Source of the DNA: Companilactobacillus pabuli
GTDB taxonomy: Bacteria > Bacillota > Bacilli > Lactobacillales > Lactobacillaceae
Direction: 5' to 3'
NCBI RefSeq assembly: GCF_014058425.1
Contig: NZ_CP049366.1
Location: 1,984,001 to 2,048,000, forward strand
Length of the DNA: 64,000 nucleotides
Shown here: piece after piece, positions 34,597-42,369 of the stretch
How positions within the stretch are numbered: position 1 is the first letter of the stretch
Layout: every line of letters begins with the position of its first letter
Notes under the pieces: model-generated
Told to the model about the DNA's origin: nothing
Seen by the model: only the letters and a program-made list of their open reading frames with translations
The model's database searches: none
Made by a program: the position numbers and the translations under genes

Positions 34597-34663
34597 AACT
34601 TATAAAAATGTCTAACTTTTTTATTGCACTTCACAGATTAGATCTTTTAATTTATTACTCATT

Positions 34664-36043
34664 TTATTCACTCGTTTGTTTCGTCAAGTGAACCTTAGCT
34701 GTATTCAACTTACCATTACGATAGTATTGAATATTAACCGTGTCACCGACTGAATGTGAATATAAGGCTGTATGCAAGTCTGCAACTGATGTTACCTTCT
34801 TGTCGCCAAGTTTAACGATAACATCGTATTTCTTCATACCAGCAGCTTTAGCAACTGATCCTGAAGTTGTGCTGTAAACTACAACACCTTTAGTTACATC
34901 GTCAGGCAACTTCAAACTTGATTGTGATGAATCTGTAATTTGATCAAGATCCAAGACTCTAATACCAAGTGATGGTCTTTCAACTTTACCATTAGCAACC
35001 AACTGATTGATGATCTTAACTACTTCGTTACTTGGAATAGCAAAGCCCATACCTTCAACAGAAGTACCATCAGTATTTGAAGCTAATTTCATCGAATTGA
35101 TACCGACAATTTGACCAGCAGCGTTAACTAATGGACCACCAGAATTACCGGGATTGATAGCGGCATCTGTTTGTAAGACGGTTGCTTCACCAGTAGCTTG
35201 ACCAGTATTTTGGTCTTGAGTTGTCACAGTTCTATTTGTAGCAGAAATAATACCTTGAGTAACGGTTGTGGCATATTCACTACCTAATGGAGAACCAATG
35301 GCGATTACTGGATCCCCTGGCGATACGTTATCGGAATTACCAAATGAAGCTGTGGCAGGTACCTTACTACCATCAATTTCTAGAACGGCCAGATCGGTTG
35401 TAGCATCAGTACCAACTAATTTAGCAGAAACTTTAGTTCCATCTTCCAAAATAACTTCCAATGAATCAGAACCAGAAACAACGTGGTTATTCGTTACGAT
35501 GTAGCCTTTGCCATTTTGTTTAGCATAAATTACACCAGAACCTTCGCTGTATTCTTGTAAATTACTATTGGAACTTGAATCTGAAGAATCTGAATTTGAG
35601 TTAGAATCGCTATCGCTACTGCTATTATCATCAGTTTGACCTTGGGTACTGTCAGATGATGATCCACTGTCACCAAACAAATCACCAAAAATTGATGAAA
35701 TATCTCCGTCACTAGATTGTTCCTTTTGCTTTTGAAGATTAATAACTGAAACAACGGCGCCATTGACCTTCTTATAAGCTCCAGACATCGAACTAGATGT
35801 ATTTACCTTCGTATTGCTTACTTGCGTTGTGCCGGCAGTATTTCCAACTGAGGCGGTATCAGAACTGTTGTTACCAAAGTATGTAAAACCGGCAAAGGCA
35901 ACAACCACACCTAAAGCGGCTGAAATAAAGGCAACGATTCCCATCTTGAGTAATGAGTTATGGGATTGATTATTATTATTGTTATTCCCACGTTTCTTAT
36001 CATTTACTCTTGATTCAGGTTTGTCTTGATTATCATTATTCAT
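34664..36043 (-). CDS. htrA: HtrA/DegP-type surface serine protease
   Basis: A 459-residue membrane-anchored quality-control protease. One transmembrane helix (about 33-55) follows an Asn-rich cytoplasmic start. A Ser/Asp-rich linker covers about 108-162. The trypsin-like domain has the triad His187 (TNNHVV), Asp217 (TTDLAVLEI) and Ser301 (GNSGGPLV), followed by one PDZ domain (about 355-450). It degrades misfolded exported proteins. It is the last gene of the wal block. Its terminator was split by an IS, so transcripts may now run into IS sequence. Confidence 0.96.
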   Translation of the reverse strand: MNNDNQDKPESRVNDKKRGNNNNNNQSHNSLLKMGIVAFISAALGVVVAFAGFTYFGNNSSDTASVGNTAGTTQVSNTKVNTSSSMSGAYKKVNGAVVSVINLQKQKEQSSDGDISSIFGDLFGDSGSSSDSTQGQTDDNSSSDSDSNSNSDSSDSSSNSNLQEYSEGSGVIYAKQNGKGYIVTNNHVVSGSDSLEVILEDGTKVSAKLVGTDATTDLAVLEIDGSKVPATASFGNSDNVSPGDPVIAIGSPLGSEYATTVTQGIISATNRTVTTQDQNTGQATGEATVLQTDAAINPGNSGGPLVNAAGQIVGINSMKLASNTDGTSVEGMGFAIPSNEVVKIINQLVANGKVERPSLGIRVLDLDQITDSSQSSLKLPDDVTKGVVVYSTTSGSVAKAAGMKKYDVIVKLGDKKVTSVADLHTALYSHSVGDTVNIQYYRNGKLNTAKVHLTKQTSE

Positions 36044-36132
36044 ACAATTTCACTTCCCCACACATTTATTAATTCTAATATATCGTTGAATTATGAAAAA
36101 ACTATGAACGTCTTATGACTAAAATGTTTATT

Positions 36133-36939
36133 TTACAAAGCAATCAGAGGATCGGCCACGGCTGGGTCGGTATCATGAATCTTAAAATCATGACCAACGC
36201 CAAAATCATGATCCTCCAAAACTTGAGTAACTTCTGTTCTGGCAACAGCCTTAGTATTATTCTCATGACTCAAATGCCCTAAGAAAATTTGCTTGGTGTT
36301 ATTGCCAATAACATCCATCAAAGTATGTGCGCCATCTTCATTAGATAAATGGCCTTTTTCACTCAAGATGCGTTGTTTCAAAGGCCATGGATACATCCCT
36401 TCACGCAACATTTCAACATCGTGATTGCATTCCATTAAATAACCGTCCGCATTCTCAATCGTTTTTTGCACTCGCTCGGAAACATATCCTGTATCAGTCA
36501 AAATAACGAACTCTTTACCATTGTGATAAAACTTATAAAATTGCGGATCAACAGCATCATGAGAAACTGAAAAGCTCTCAACATCCAAATCATCTAACGA
36601 CAAAACCTTGTTGTGATTAAAGACGTTGATTTCATCTTCAGAAATTTTACCTATTTTAGGCAACATCGCTTCCCAAGTCTTTTGATTGGCATAAACATTG
36701 AGATTATAGCGTCTAGCTAAGACCCCAACTCCTTTGATATGGTCAGTATGTTCATGGGTCACGAACAGTGAATCAACAGTATTGATATCTTTTCCGATAC
36801 TTTCCATGGCACGCTTGATCTTGATTCCTGACAGACCAGCATCGACTAACACACGGTGCTTGGGCGTTTCAATATAAGTGGCGTTTCCAGAGCTGCTGCT
36901 AGCCAGAACACTGATTTTTAAACTATCATCATTGGGCAT
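36133..36939 (-). CDS. walJ: WalJ (YycJ) metallo-beta-lactamase-fold hydrolase
   Basis: A 268-residue cytoplasmic metallohydrolase. HEHTDHIKG is the zinc/manganese HxHxDH motif, with further ligands in DTGYVS and in LGHLSHENN. It belongs to the conserved wal operon; proposed roles involve DNA-end processing and coordination of replication with division. The start is placed at 36939, with GGAGATAG upstream, rather than at the ATG within that site. It overlaps walI by 11 bases. Confidence 0.93.
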   Translation of the reverse strand: MPNDDSLKISVLASSSSGNATYIETPKHRVLVDAGLSGIKIKRAMESIGKDINTVDSLFVTHEHTDHIKGVGVLARRYNLNVYANQKTWEAMLPKIGKISEDEINVFNHNKVLSLDDLDVESFSVSHDAVDPQFYKFYHNGKEFVILTDTGYVSERVQKTIENADGYLMECNHDVEMLREGMYPWPLKQRILSEKGHLSNEDGAHTLMDVIGNNTKQIFLGHLSHENNTKAVARTEVTQVLEDHDFGVGHDFKIHDTDPAVADPLIAL

Positions 36940-37744
36940 TGTAACTACTATCTCCATTTGTTGAACTCTTGATTATATTACCAGTGAAGGCATTAACCCT
37001 CTTGGTAGTTGAAACTTTACTATCTTTATTCTTAATCGTCACGAACCAAACTGGTATATAAATCGTACTACCTTTGGCCTCCAATAATTTCGTATAAGCT
37101 AAATTAGCATAAGCAATTTTCGAATTATTGGGAATCTCCGAATTAGCGTAAAGGTTCGTAATAACATCTTTTTCACTCTTGATCGATTGTCTTTCGTGCA
37201 AAATTATCATCGATCTAATATACGTCTGAGTATAACCTAACACTTCACCGTTAGAAATTGTAAAGATAAGCTGATCTGTTTTATCGTAAGTATCCCCTAA
37301 ATTGCTAGTAGCAACATAAACCATTTGTGAATGGGTTGATAACTGTGGTGCATACTTATAATTTTTGCCGTACAAGACGTTGCTTTCTTTCTTGATAAAC
37401 TTATCCATAATCTTCTTACGATTACTTGAAGTTACTGAAATAGGGCTGTCTAAAGTACTTGATAAAGTATGGTTTACTTCCTCGTACTCTACTTTTTGAT
37501 CTTGGAGTTTGTTGGAATTTTCTTCCAAATCATCATTAGGTTGTGAGCCCAAATAATAAGCATAGCCACTCTTCGAATCCAAACTGCCAAAACTTATATT
37601 ACGCTTACGCATTTCAGCGACTGTGGAAGTATTATTGCTCGTACTGCTAACCAATTGTTGACTATTGCGAAAAGACAAGAATAAAAAGATATCTAACGAG
37701 AAAAATACTATTAAGAATATAACTTCAATTCTTTTAAAATCCAT
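36929..37744 (-). CDS. walI: WalI (YycI), regulator of the WalK kinase
   Basis: A 271-residue protein with one N-terminal membrane helix (about 7-25) and an extracellular YycH/YycI-type domain. With WalH it contacts the membrane part of WalK and tunes its activity. The start follows directly after the walH stop, so translation is coupled. Low sequence conservation is normal for this family; identity rests largely on position and topology. Confidence 0.92.
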   Translation of the reverse strand: MDFKRIEVIFLIVFFSLDIFLFLSFRNSQQLVSSTSNNTSTVAEMRKRNISFGSLDSKSGYAYYLGSQPNDDLEENSNKLQDQKVEYEEVNHTLSSTLDSPISVTSSNRKKIMDKFIKKESNVLYGKNYKYAPQLSTHSQMVYVATSNLGDTYDKTDQLIFTISNGEVLGYTQTYIRSMIILHERQSIKSEKDVITNLYANSEIPNNSKIAYANLAYTKLLEAKGSTIYIPVWFVTIKNKDSKVSTTKRVNAFTGNIIKSSTNGDSSYNAQ

Positions 37745-39058
37745 TTACTCTTCCTCCGCAGTTTGATTTGTCCAATCCTCATAAGCTTTCCAGTGACCAT
37801 CAATCTTGATGTAATACGTTGGTTTCAAGTCAACGACTTTCTCATTATCAGCCTCTGTTTCCCACTGATAACCAACTTCCAAGCCTTCAATATCATTTAG
37901 AGAAAAGCCGGCTTTTTGAATTCCCTTAAAAATATCATTCGTGGATTTCAATTTAGTTGGTGATTGATTAGAAGGAACCGGAACTTCTAAGACCGTATTA
38001 ACAAAATGTTCAGTGCTCCCTTGACGACTGAATTTAATTTCAATCGAACCAAATTGGCTCTTCTTAAAGATTGGGAAGCCTTCAACATATTCTCTAAAGG
38101 TCAAATCCCTGTTTTTCCAATTTGCATCATACAAACGCAAGTTAGAAATTGAATCCTGTAAATTAATGACCTTCTGATAACCACGTTGCAAGAAAGCTAG
38201 TTGATTCTTTGGTACAGAGGTATCCGTGTAATCAGAGAACGTCAACTCATCGGTATTATGATCCGAAACCAAACGCTTTGACTCACCATAGTTATAGCTA
38301 TAAACTCCATTGTCTTCGGTAGTTACTAAGCCACTAGTATTCGAATCGAACAAGGCTGTCGTATATTCTCCGTCTTTTTTACCATTAACTACATATGAAT
38401 ATGACTGTAATTTGATGGGATTGGTATATGAAGTAAAGACGCCATGTTTCATGATATCCAATCTAATCTTCAAATTAATATTGGCCTTTTTAACAAGCTT
38501 CGTGATTGGCGATGCCGAAGCATTTCTTACTTTAGCCTTGTAGACGGCATAATTATTATCATTGGCTAAATAAATATTTTGGTCTTTTTTATCTTTCAAA
38601 TTAATCAAAATACGATTAAATTGTTTGCCATTCTCATCTTTGAGACTGTCATTGTTCAACAAATATCCCAAAACGTTGGCCGTTATAGCGGTTGGATAAA
38701 CCATTTGAATCGTATTTTTAGCTTGAATAACTTTTTGATAGTAAGCTCCATCTTTCTTTGTTACTAACTTAGGACTACCGATTTTCCAATCTTGCATTAT
38801 TTTTTGAATACTTAAAGAAATATTTTCATTACTGTTATAAATCAAGTGTTGATCGTCCTCATCGTGCCACATGACTGATGTTGGACTGATGACTTGATTC
38901 ATTGGTATTTCATTTTTATTCGACTCAGCGTCAGTTACGTCGATATTTCGCCCGCGTTGATAACGAGCAGTATTGGTCCAAATAAAGAAGGATAGGACAA
39001 TACTAGTAATTACGGCAATAACTAATAACACTTGGACAATTAAACGGCTAAATTTCAT
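37745..39058 (-). CDS. walH: WalH (YycH), regulator of the WalK kinase
   Basis: A 437-residue membrane-anchored protein: one helix at about 8-28, then a large extracellular region of YycH type. It acts with WalI on WalK. The start is MKFSRLIVQ at 39058, inside the end of walK (11-base overlap) with GGAGGAGAA upstream. A longer frame upstream is antisense-free read-through of walK and not real. Confidence 0.93.
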   Translation of the reverse strand: MKFSRLIVQVLLVIAVITSIVLSFFIWTNTARYQRGRNIDVTDAESNKNEIPMNQVISPTSVMWHDEDDQHLIYNSNENISLSIQKIMQDWKIGSPKLVTKKDGAYYQKVIQAKNTIQMVYPTAITANVLGYLLNNDSLKDENGKQFNRILINLKDKKDQNIYLANDNNYAVYKAKVRNASASPITKLVKKANINLKIRLDIMKHGVFTSYTNPIKLQSYSYVVNGKKDGEYTTALFDSNTSGLVTTEDNGVYSYNYGESKRLVSDHNTDELTFSDYTDTSVPKNQLAFLQRGYQKVINLQDSISNLRLYDANWKNRDLTFREYVEGFPIFKKSQFGSIEIKFSRQGSTEHFVNTVLEVPVPSNQSPTKLKSTNDIFKGIQKAGFSLNDIEGLEVGYQWETEADNEKVVDLKPTYYIKIDGHWKAYEDWTNQTAEEE

Positions 39059-40943
39059 CCCATTCTCCTCCTGTTTCGTTAGGGTCAAATGGCAAGGAGA
39101 TGTAGAAAGTTGATCCCTTACCTTCAGCACTATTTACCCAAATTCTTCCTTTGTGCTGTTCAACGATTTCTTTAGAAATAGATAGTCCCAATCCGGTACC
39201 ACCCTGCTTTCTAGAACGCGCCTTATCAACACGATAGAAACGATCGAAGACTTTTTTAATATCTTTTCTAGGGATACCTAGACCTTCATCAGAAATACTA
39301 ATAATGATGTGCTTATTAGTTTCCAACAAACGACAAGTAATCACGCCACCATCTGGTGAATACTTAATAGCATTATTCATGATATTGTCGATTACTTGAG
39401 TCATTTTATCGGTATCAATTTCGACCCACAAATCCTTGCTAGTAAAGATTCGTTTAATCCGATAATTTTTAACGACTTTAGTATCGTCTTCTTTGGCATC
39501 AGCTTTTTCCTTTTTCAACATCATATCAAATCGATCCAAAATATATGAGAAAAATTCATTAAAGTTGACTAATTCTTTTTCAAGCTTCGAACGACCTTGA
39601 TCCATTCTCGACAAACTCAAAAGATCTTTAATCATTCGAATCATCCGGTCAGTTTCTTCAGCCGTAACGCCTAAGAATTGTGGAGCGAGCTTTTGATCTT
39701 TCCAAGCACCATTATTCAAAGCATCGATGTAACTACTGATACTAGTCAATGGCGTTCTCAATTCGTGTGAAACGTTAGAAACGAATTGACGACGTTCACT
39801 ATCGATCTTTTGTTGTTCAGTGACATCATGTAGAACACAAACCATACCACTGATAAAGCCACTGTTTCTTTGAATCAATGAGAAATCAGCGTTTAAAATC
39901 AACGAATTATCATCGCCAGTCTCGTAATCTTCACTATTATCATTAGTTTCGATAACCATCGGATCTGGATTTTCTAATAAATCGTCAAAACTAGTTTGAT
40001 CAGAAATACCTAAAACTTCGACTAATGGTTGACCAATAGCCGCGTCTTCATCTTTATCCAAAAATTCCTGAGCCATTTCATTAATGACCGTTATATTTCC
40101 TAAACGGTTCGTCGCAATAACCCCATCAGACATCTGCGTAAGGACACTATCCAATCGCCTTCGCTCAGACTCCGAATTTTCAGTTGCTTCTTCAACTTTG
40201 ACAGACAAATCATTGACCGCCATAGCTAGTTGTCCTAATTCATCGGGAGAATAAACACGAACTTGACCAGAATAGTCCCCCTCAGCCATTCTGACGGCCT
40301 GTTGCTTCATTTCATCAATTGGACGGGTAATTGCACGAGAAATGAAAATAGCAATCACAGCTCCTAATAATCCAGCTACTAAGGAAGCAGTTAGGAAAAT
40401 CAAAATAATATTATTAATGCCTGTATAAACTGACTCCATTGACGCACGAACATAAATAGCACCGACAACGGTACTATTATCCGGCGAAGTAACTGGTTCA
40501 ATTGATTCATAGGAACTTCCCGTATCTTTTTCATAGTAAATTTGCGTAATCTTTTTATCAGTCTTAATACTTTGCTTGATATTATCCTTTAAAGTCTGTG
40601 TCCCGATAATATTATTACCTTCAGAATCCTTGGCCCCAACAATGATTCCAGAACGGTCAACTACCTGCACGTCGGTAATATCCGTGCTGACACGTGTATA
40701 ATCTTGAATCGCATTCCCGATATTTTCACGAGTATGTTGATCATTGTCAGTCAAATTTTCTGAAATCTGATTGAGCGTATAAGCAGGAACGACAACCGAG
40801 TTTTCAAAATTTGAAACATTTTGATCCTCTAACTGACGCACAAAATAAGCCCCAATGATTTCAATTGTGACTATCAAAATTAAAATAAACGATAATCCGA
40901 TTTTAAAGTTGATCGAATGTAAAAAGACAAATCTATTTTTCAA
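39048..40943 (-). CDS. walK: WalK sensor histidine kinase
   Basis: A 631-residue kinase of the essential WalRK system for cell-wall turnover. Helix 1 (about 14-35), extracellular Cache-like domain (36-175), helix 2 (about 178-202), HAMP (203-256), PAS (about 262-372), HisKA with His393 in SNVSHELRTPL, and ATPase domain with NNAIKYSP (about 523), DEGLGIP (552) and GGTGLGLS (581). All catalytic boxes are intact. It is separated from walR by a hairpin with a T run, which is not usual in this operon. Confidence 0.97.
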   Translation of the reverse strand: MKNRFVFLHSINFKIGLSFILILIVTIEIIGAYFVRQLEDQNVSNFENSVVVPAYTLNQISENLTDNDQHTRENIGNAIQDYTRVSTDITDVQVVDRSGIIVGAKDSEGNNIIGTQTLKDNIKQSIKTDKKITQIYYEKDTGSSYESIEPVTSPDNSTVVGAIYVRASMESVYTGINNIILIFLTASLVAGLLGAVIAIFISRAITRPIDEMKQQAVRMAEGDYSGQVRVYSPDELGQLAMAVNDLSVKVEEATENSESERRRLDSVLTQMSDGVIATNRLGNITVINEMAQEFLDKDEDAAIGQPLVEVLGISDQTSFDDLLENPDPMVIETNDNSEDYETGDDNSLILNADFSLIQRNSGFISGMVCVLHDVTEQQKIDSERRQFVSNVSHELRTPLTSISSYIDALNNGAWKDQKLAPQFLGVTAEETDRMIRMIKDLLSLSRMDQGRSKLEKELVNFNEFFSYILDRFDMMLKKEKADAKEDDTKVVKNYRIKRIFTSKDLWVEIDTDKMTQVIDNIMNNAIKYSPDGGVITCRLLETNKHIIISISDEGLGIPRKDIKKVFDRFYRVDKARSRKQGGTGLGLSISKEIVEQHKGRIWVNSAEGKGSTFYISLPFDPNETGGEWDEI

Positions 40944-40999
40944 TATATTTCCACCTAAACAATACAGACTTAATTACATTATACAGCTATGAGGATAAC

Positions 41000-41046
41000 A
41001 AAAAAACTGACTCGCTTCTTATAAAAACGAATCAGTTTTTTAATTT
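41000..41046 (-). terminator. Terminator-like hairpin between walR and walK
   Basis: On the minus strand AACTGATTCG pairs with CGAGTCAGTT and seven T follow. Partial termination here would make walR more abundant than the genes downstream. Confidence 0.75.
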
Positions 41047-41748
41047 TTATTCGGCATCAGGGTCTCTTAGATAATACCCTACACCACGTCTAGTCATTAG
41101 CCATTCTGGTTGACTAGGATTATTTTCGATTTTTTCACGCAAACGTCTAACAGTAACGTCAACGGTTCTAACATCACCGAAGTAATCGTAGCCCCAAACT
41201 GTTTGAAGCAAGTGTTCACGTTTCATTACTTGACCAATGTGTTGTGCCAAATAATGCAACAATTCGAATTCACGGTGTGTTAATTCAATTTCTTTACCAT
41301 TTTTCGTTACGGTATATGCATCGGGGAGAATGGTTAAATCACCAATTTTAATCTCACTACTCTTTGCCTCTTCGCTATGTGCGTGTGTTTGAGTTCTTAA
41401 ACGAGCTTTAACACGGGCAACTAATTCTCGATTGGAGAAAGGTTTAGTGACATAATCATCTGCCCCAAGTTCTAGGCCAATAACCTTATCAATTTCGGTA
41501 TCTTTAGCCGTCAACATAATAATTGGAGTATCTTTAGTTTTTCTGATAGTTCTAGCTACTTCAAGACCATCAATAACTGGAAGCATCAAATCTAGCAAAA
41601 TTAAATCGGGATCATCCTCTTCAACTTTGTCCAATGCTTCTTGTCCATCAAAAGCAGTTATGACTTCGTAGCCTTCATTTTCCAAATTATATTTAACAAT
41701 ATCGGAAATTGGTTTTTCATCATCTACTACTAGAATTTTTTTAGCCAT
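41047..41748 (-). CDS. walR: WalR response regulator
   Basis: A 233-residue OmpR-class regulator. Receiver domain (1-118) has acidic pocket DDE at 9-11, phosphorylation site Asp53 (LLDLMLP), and Lys in VTKPFSN. The winged-helix DNA-binding domain (about 130-230) contains [15 protein letters not shown] and [14 protein letters not shown]. It controls autolysin and wall-metabolism genes. First gene of the block, with its own promoter at 41772-41800. Confidence 0.98.
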   Translation of the reverse strand: MAKKILVVDDEKPISDIVKYNLENEGYEVITAFDGQEALDKVEEDDPDLILLDLMLPVIDGLEVARTIRKTKDTPIIMLTAKDTEIDKVIGLELGADDYVTKPFSNRELVARVKARLRTQTHAHSEEAKSSEIKIGDLTILPDAYTVTKNGKEIELTHREFELLHYLAQHIGQVMKREHLLQTVWGYDYFGDVRTVDVTVRRLREKIENNPSQPEWLMTRRGVGYYLRDPDAE

Positions 41749-41771
41749 ATATTTATCTCCTTGACGTGAAT

Positions 41772-41800
41772 ATTATACTAGTTATTTTTCATTAAAACAA
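41772..41800 (-). promoter_or_regulatory. walR promoter
   Basis: TTGTTT (41800-41795), 17-base spacer, TATAAT (41777-41772), about 25 bases before the walR start. Confidence 0.75.
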
Positions 41801-41925
41801 AGTCACCATAAAGGCAACTTAATTTTTTTGAACTTTTTTTAAAAAAGTACTTGCTATTAATTTTGAGCCTATGGTATTATATATCTCGTTGGTTGAGAGA
41901 GATAAGCAATCAACACAAGACACAT

Positions 41926-41998
41926 GGGTGGTTAGCTCAGCTGGCAGAGCAACGGACTCTTAATCCGTGGGTCCGGGGTTCGATCCCCCGACCACCCA
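41926..41998 (+). tRNA. tRNA-Lys (anticodon CTT)
   Basis: A 73-nt cloverleaf: acceptor GGGTGGT/ACCACCC, D-arm with AGCTCAGCTGG, anticodon stem ACGGA/TCCGT with loop CTCTTAA (anticodon CTT at 41959-41961), T-loop GGTTCGATCC. CCA is not encoded. A TATTAT -10 and TTGCTA -35 precede it (about 41853-41882). It stands alone. Confidence 0.96.
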
Positions 41999-42011
41999 TA
42001 AGTTTATCGCT

Positions 42012-42056
42012 TAAGCAGTTATGTTAAGGAATTATCCTTGATATAACTGCTTTTTC
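42012..42056 (+). terminator. Terminator after tRNA-Lys
   Basis: AAGCAGTTAT and ATAACTGCTT close a long stem with a central AAGGAATTATCCTT hairpin, followed by T5. Confidence 0.8.
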
Positions 42057-42136
42057 AGTTTCTTTAAAAAATTGCTACCTATATACAATGTTAGTTGTAT
42101 TTAATAATAGAAGCAAATTTGTGAGAATTGACACTC

Positions 42137-42252
42137 TTACGACCTGAGTGATTATTCTAACATTTTTCGATTAATACACAAAAAAATTAGTTTATTGCCT
42201 ATATCCTAAGATGACATCGACTCCTTTTTAATTGGAATCGATGCCTTTTTTT
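42137..42252 (+). ncRNA. Possible short transcript upstream of the LPXTG-type gene
   Basis: TTGACA (about 42128-42133) and a TATTCT-type -10 19 bases later precede a strong terminator (TCGACTCC with GGAATCGA, then T7, 42212-42252). Between them is no ORF with a ribosome site. CACTC and GAGTG arms lie inside the spacer. This could be a small RNA or a remnant leader. Evidence is weak. Confidence 0.3.
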
Positions 42253-42369
42253 ATGTTTCGATATAAAGGACAGTTTCATTTTTTATAAAAATTTCTTTCT
42301 AATCTTGAAAGTATATACATTTAGTATCGAACTATTATGTAGCTGTAGAGATGAAAGGGGTTACTAATT

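Larger units (their letters stand above)
33163..34633 (+). mobile_element. Complete IS3-family (IS150-group) insertion sequence
   Basis: A 1471-base element bounded by imperfect inverted repeats of about 27 bases beginning TGAAGTGC and sharing GTTAGACAT internally. It is flanked by 4-base duplications CAGA at 33159-33162 and 34634-34637. It carries orfA and orfB in the usual -1 arrangement, with intact catalytic residues, so it looks recent and potentially active. Its 5' end contains a hairpin plus T run that shields the transposase from outside transcription. Confidence 0.9.
33141..34649. terminator. Former htrA terminator split by the IS element
   Basis: Left part AAAAAAAGACCTAATCAT (33141-33158) and right part GATTAGATCTTTTAAT (from 34636) would pair as one hairpin if the IS and one copy of the CAGA duplication were removed. 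The IS therefore inserted in the loop of a bidirectional terminator at the end of htrA. As the genome stands, the two arms are about 1.5 kb apart. Confidence 0.75.
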
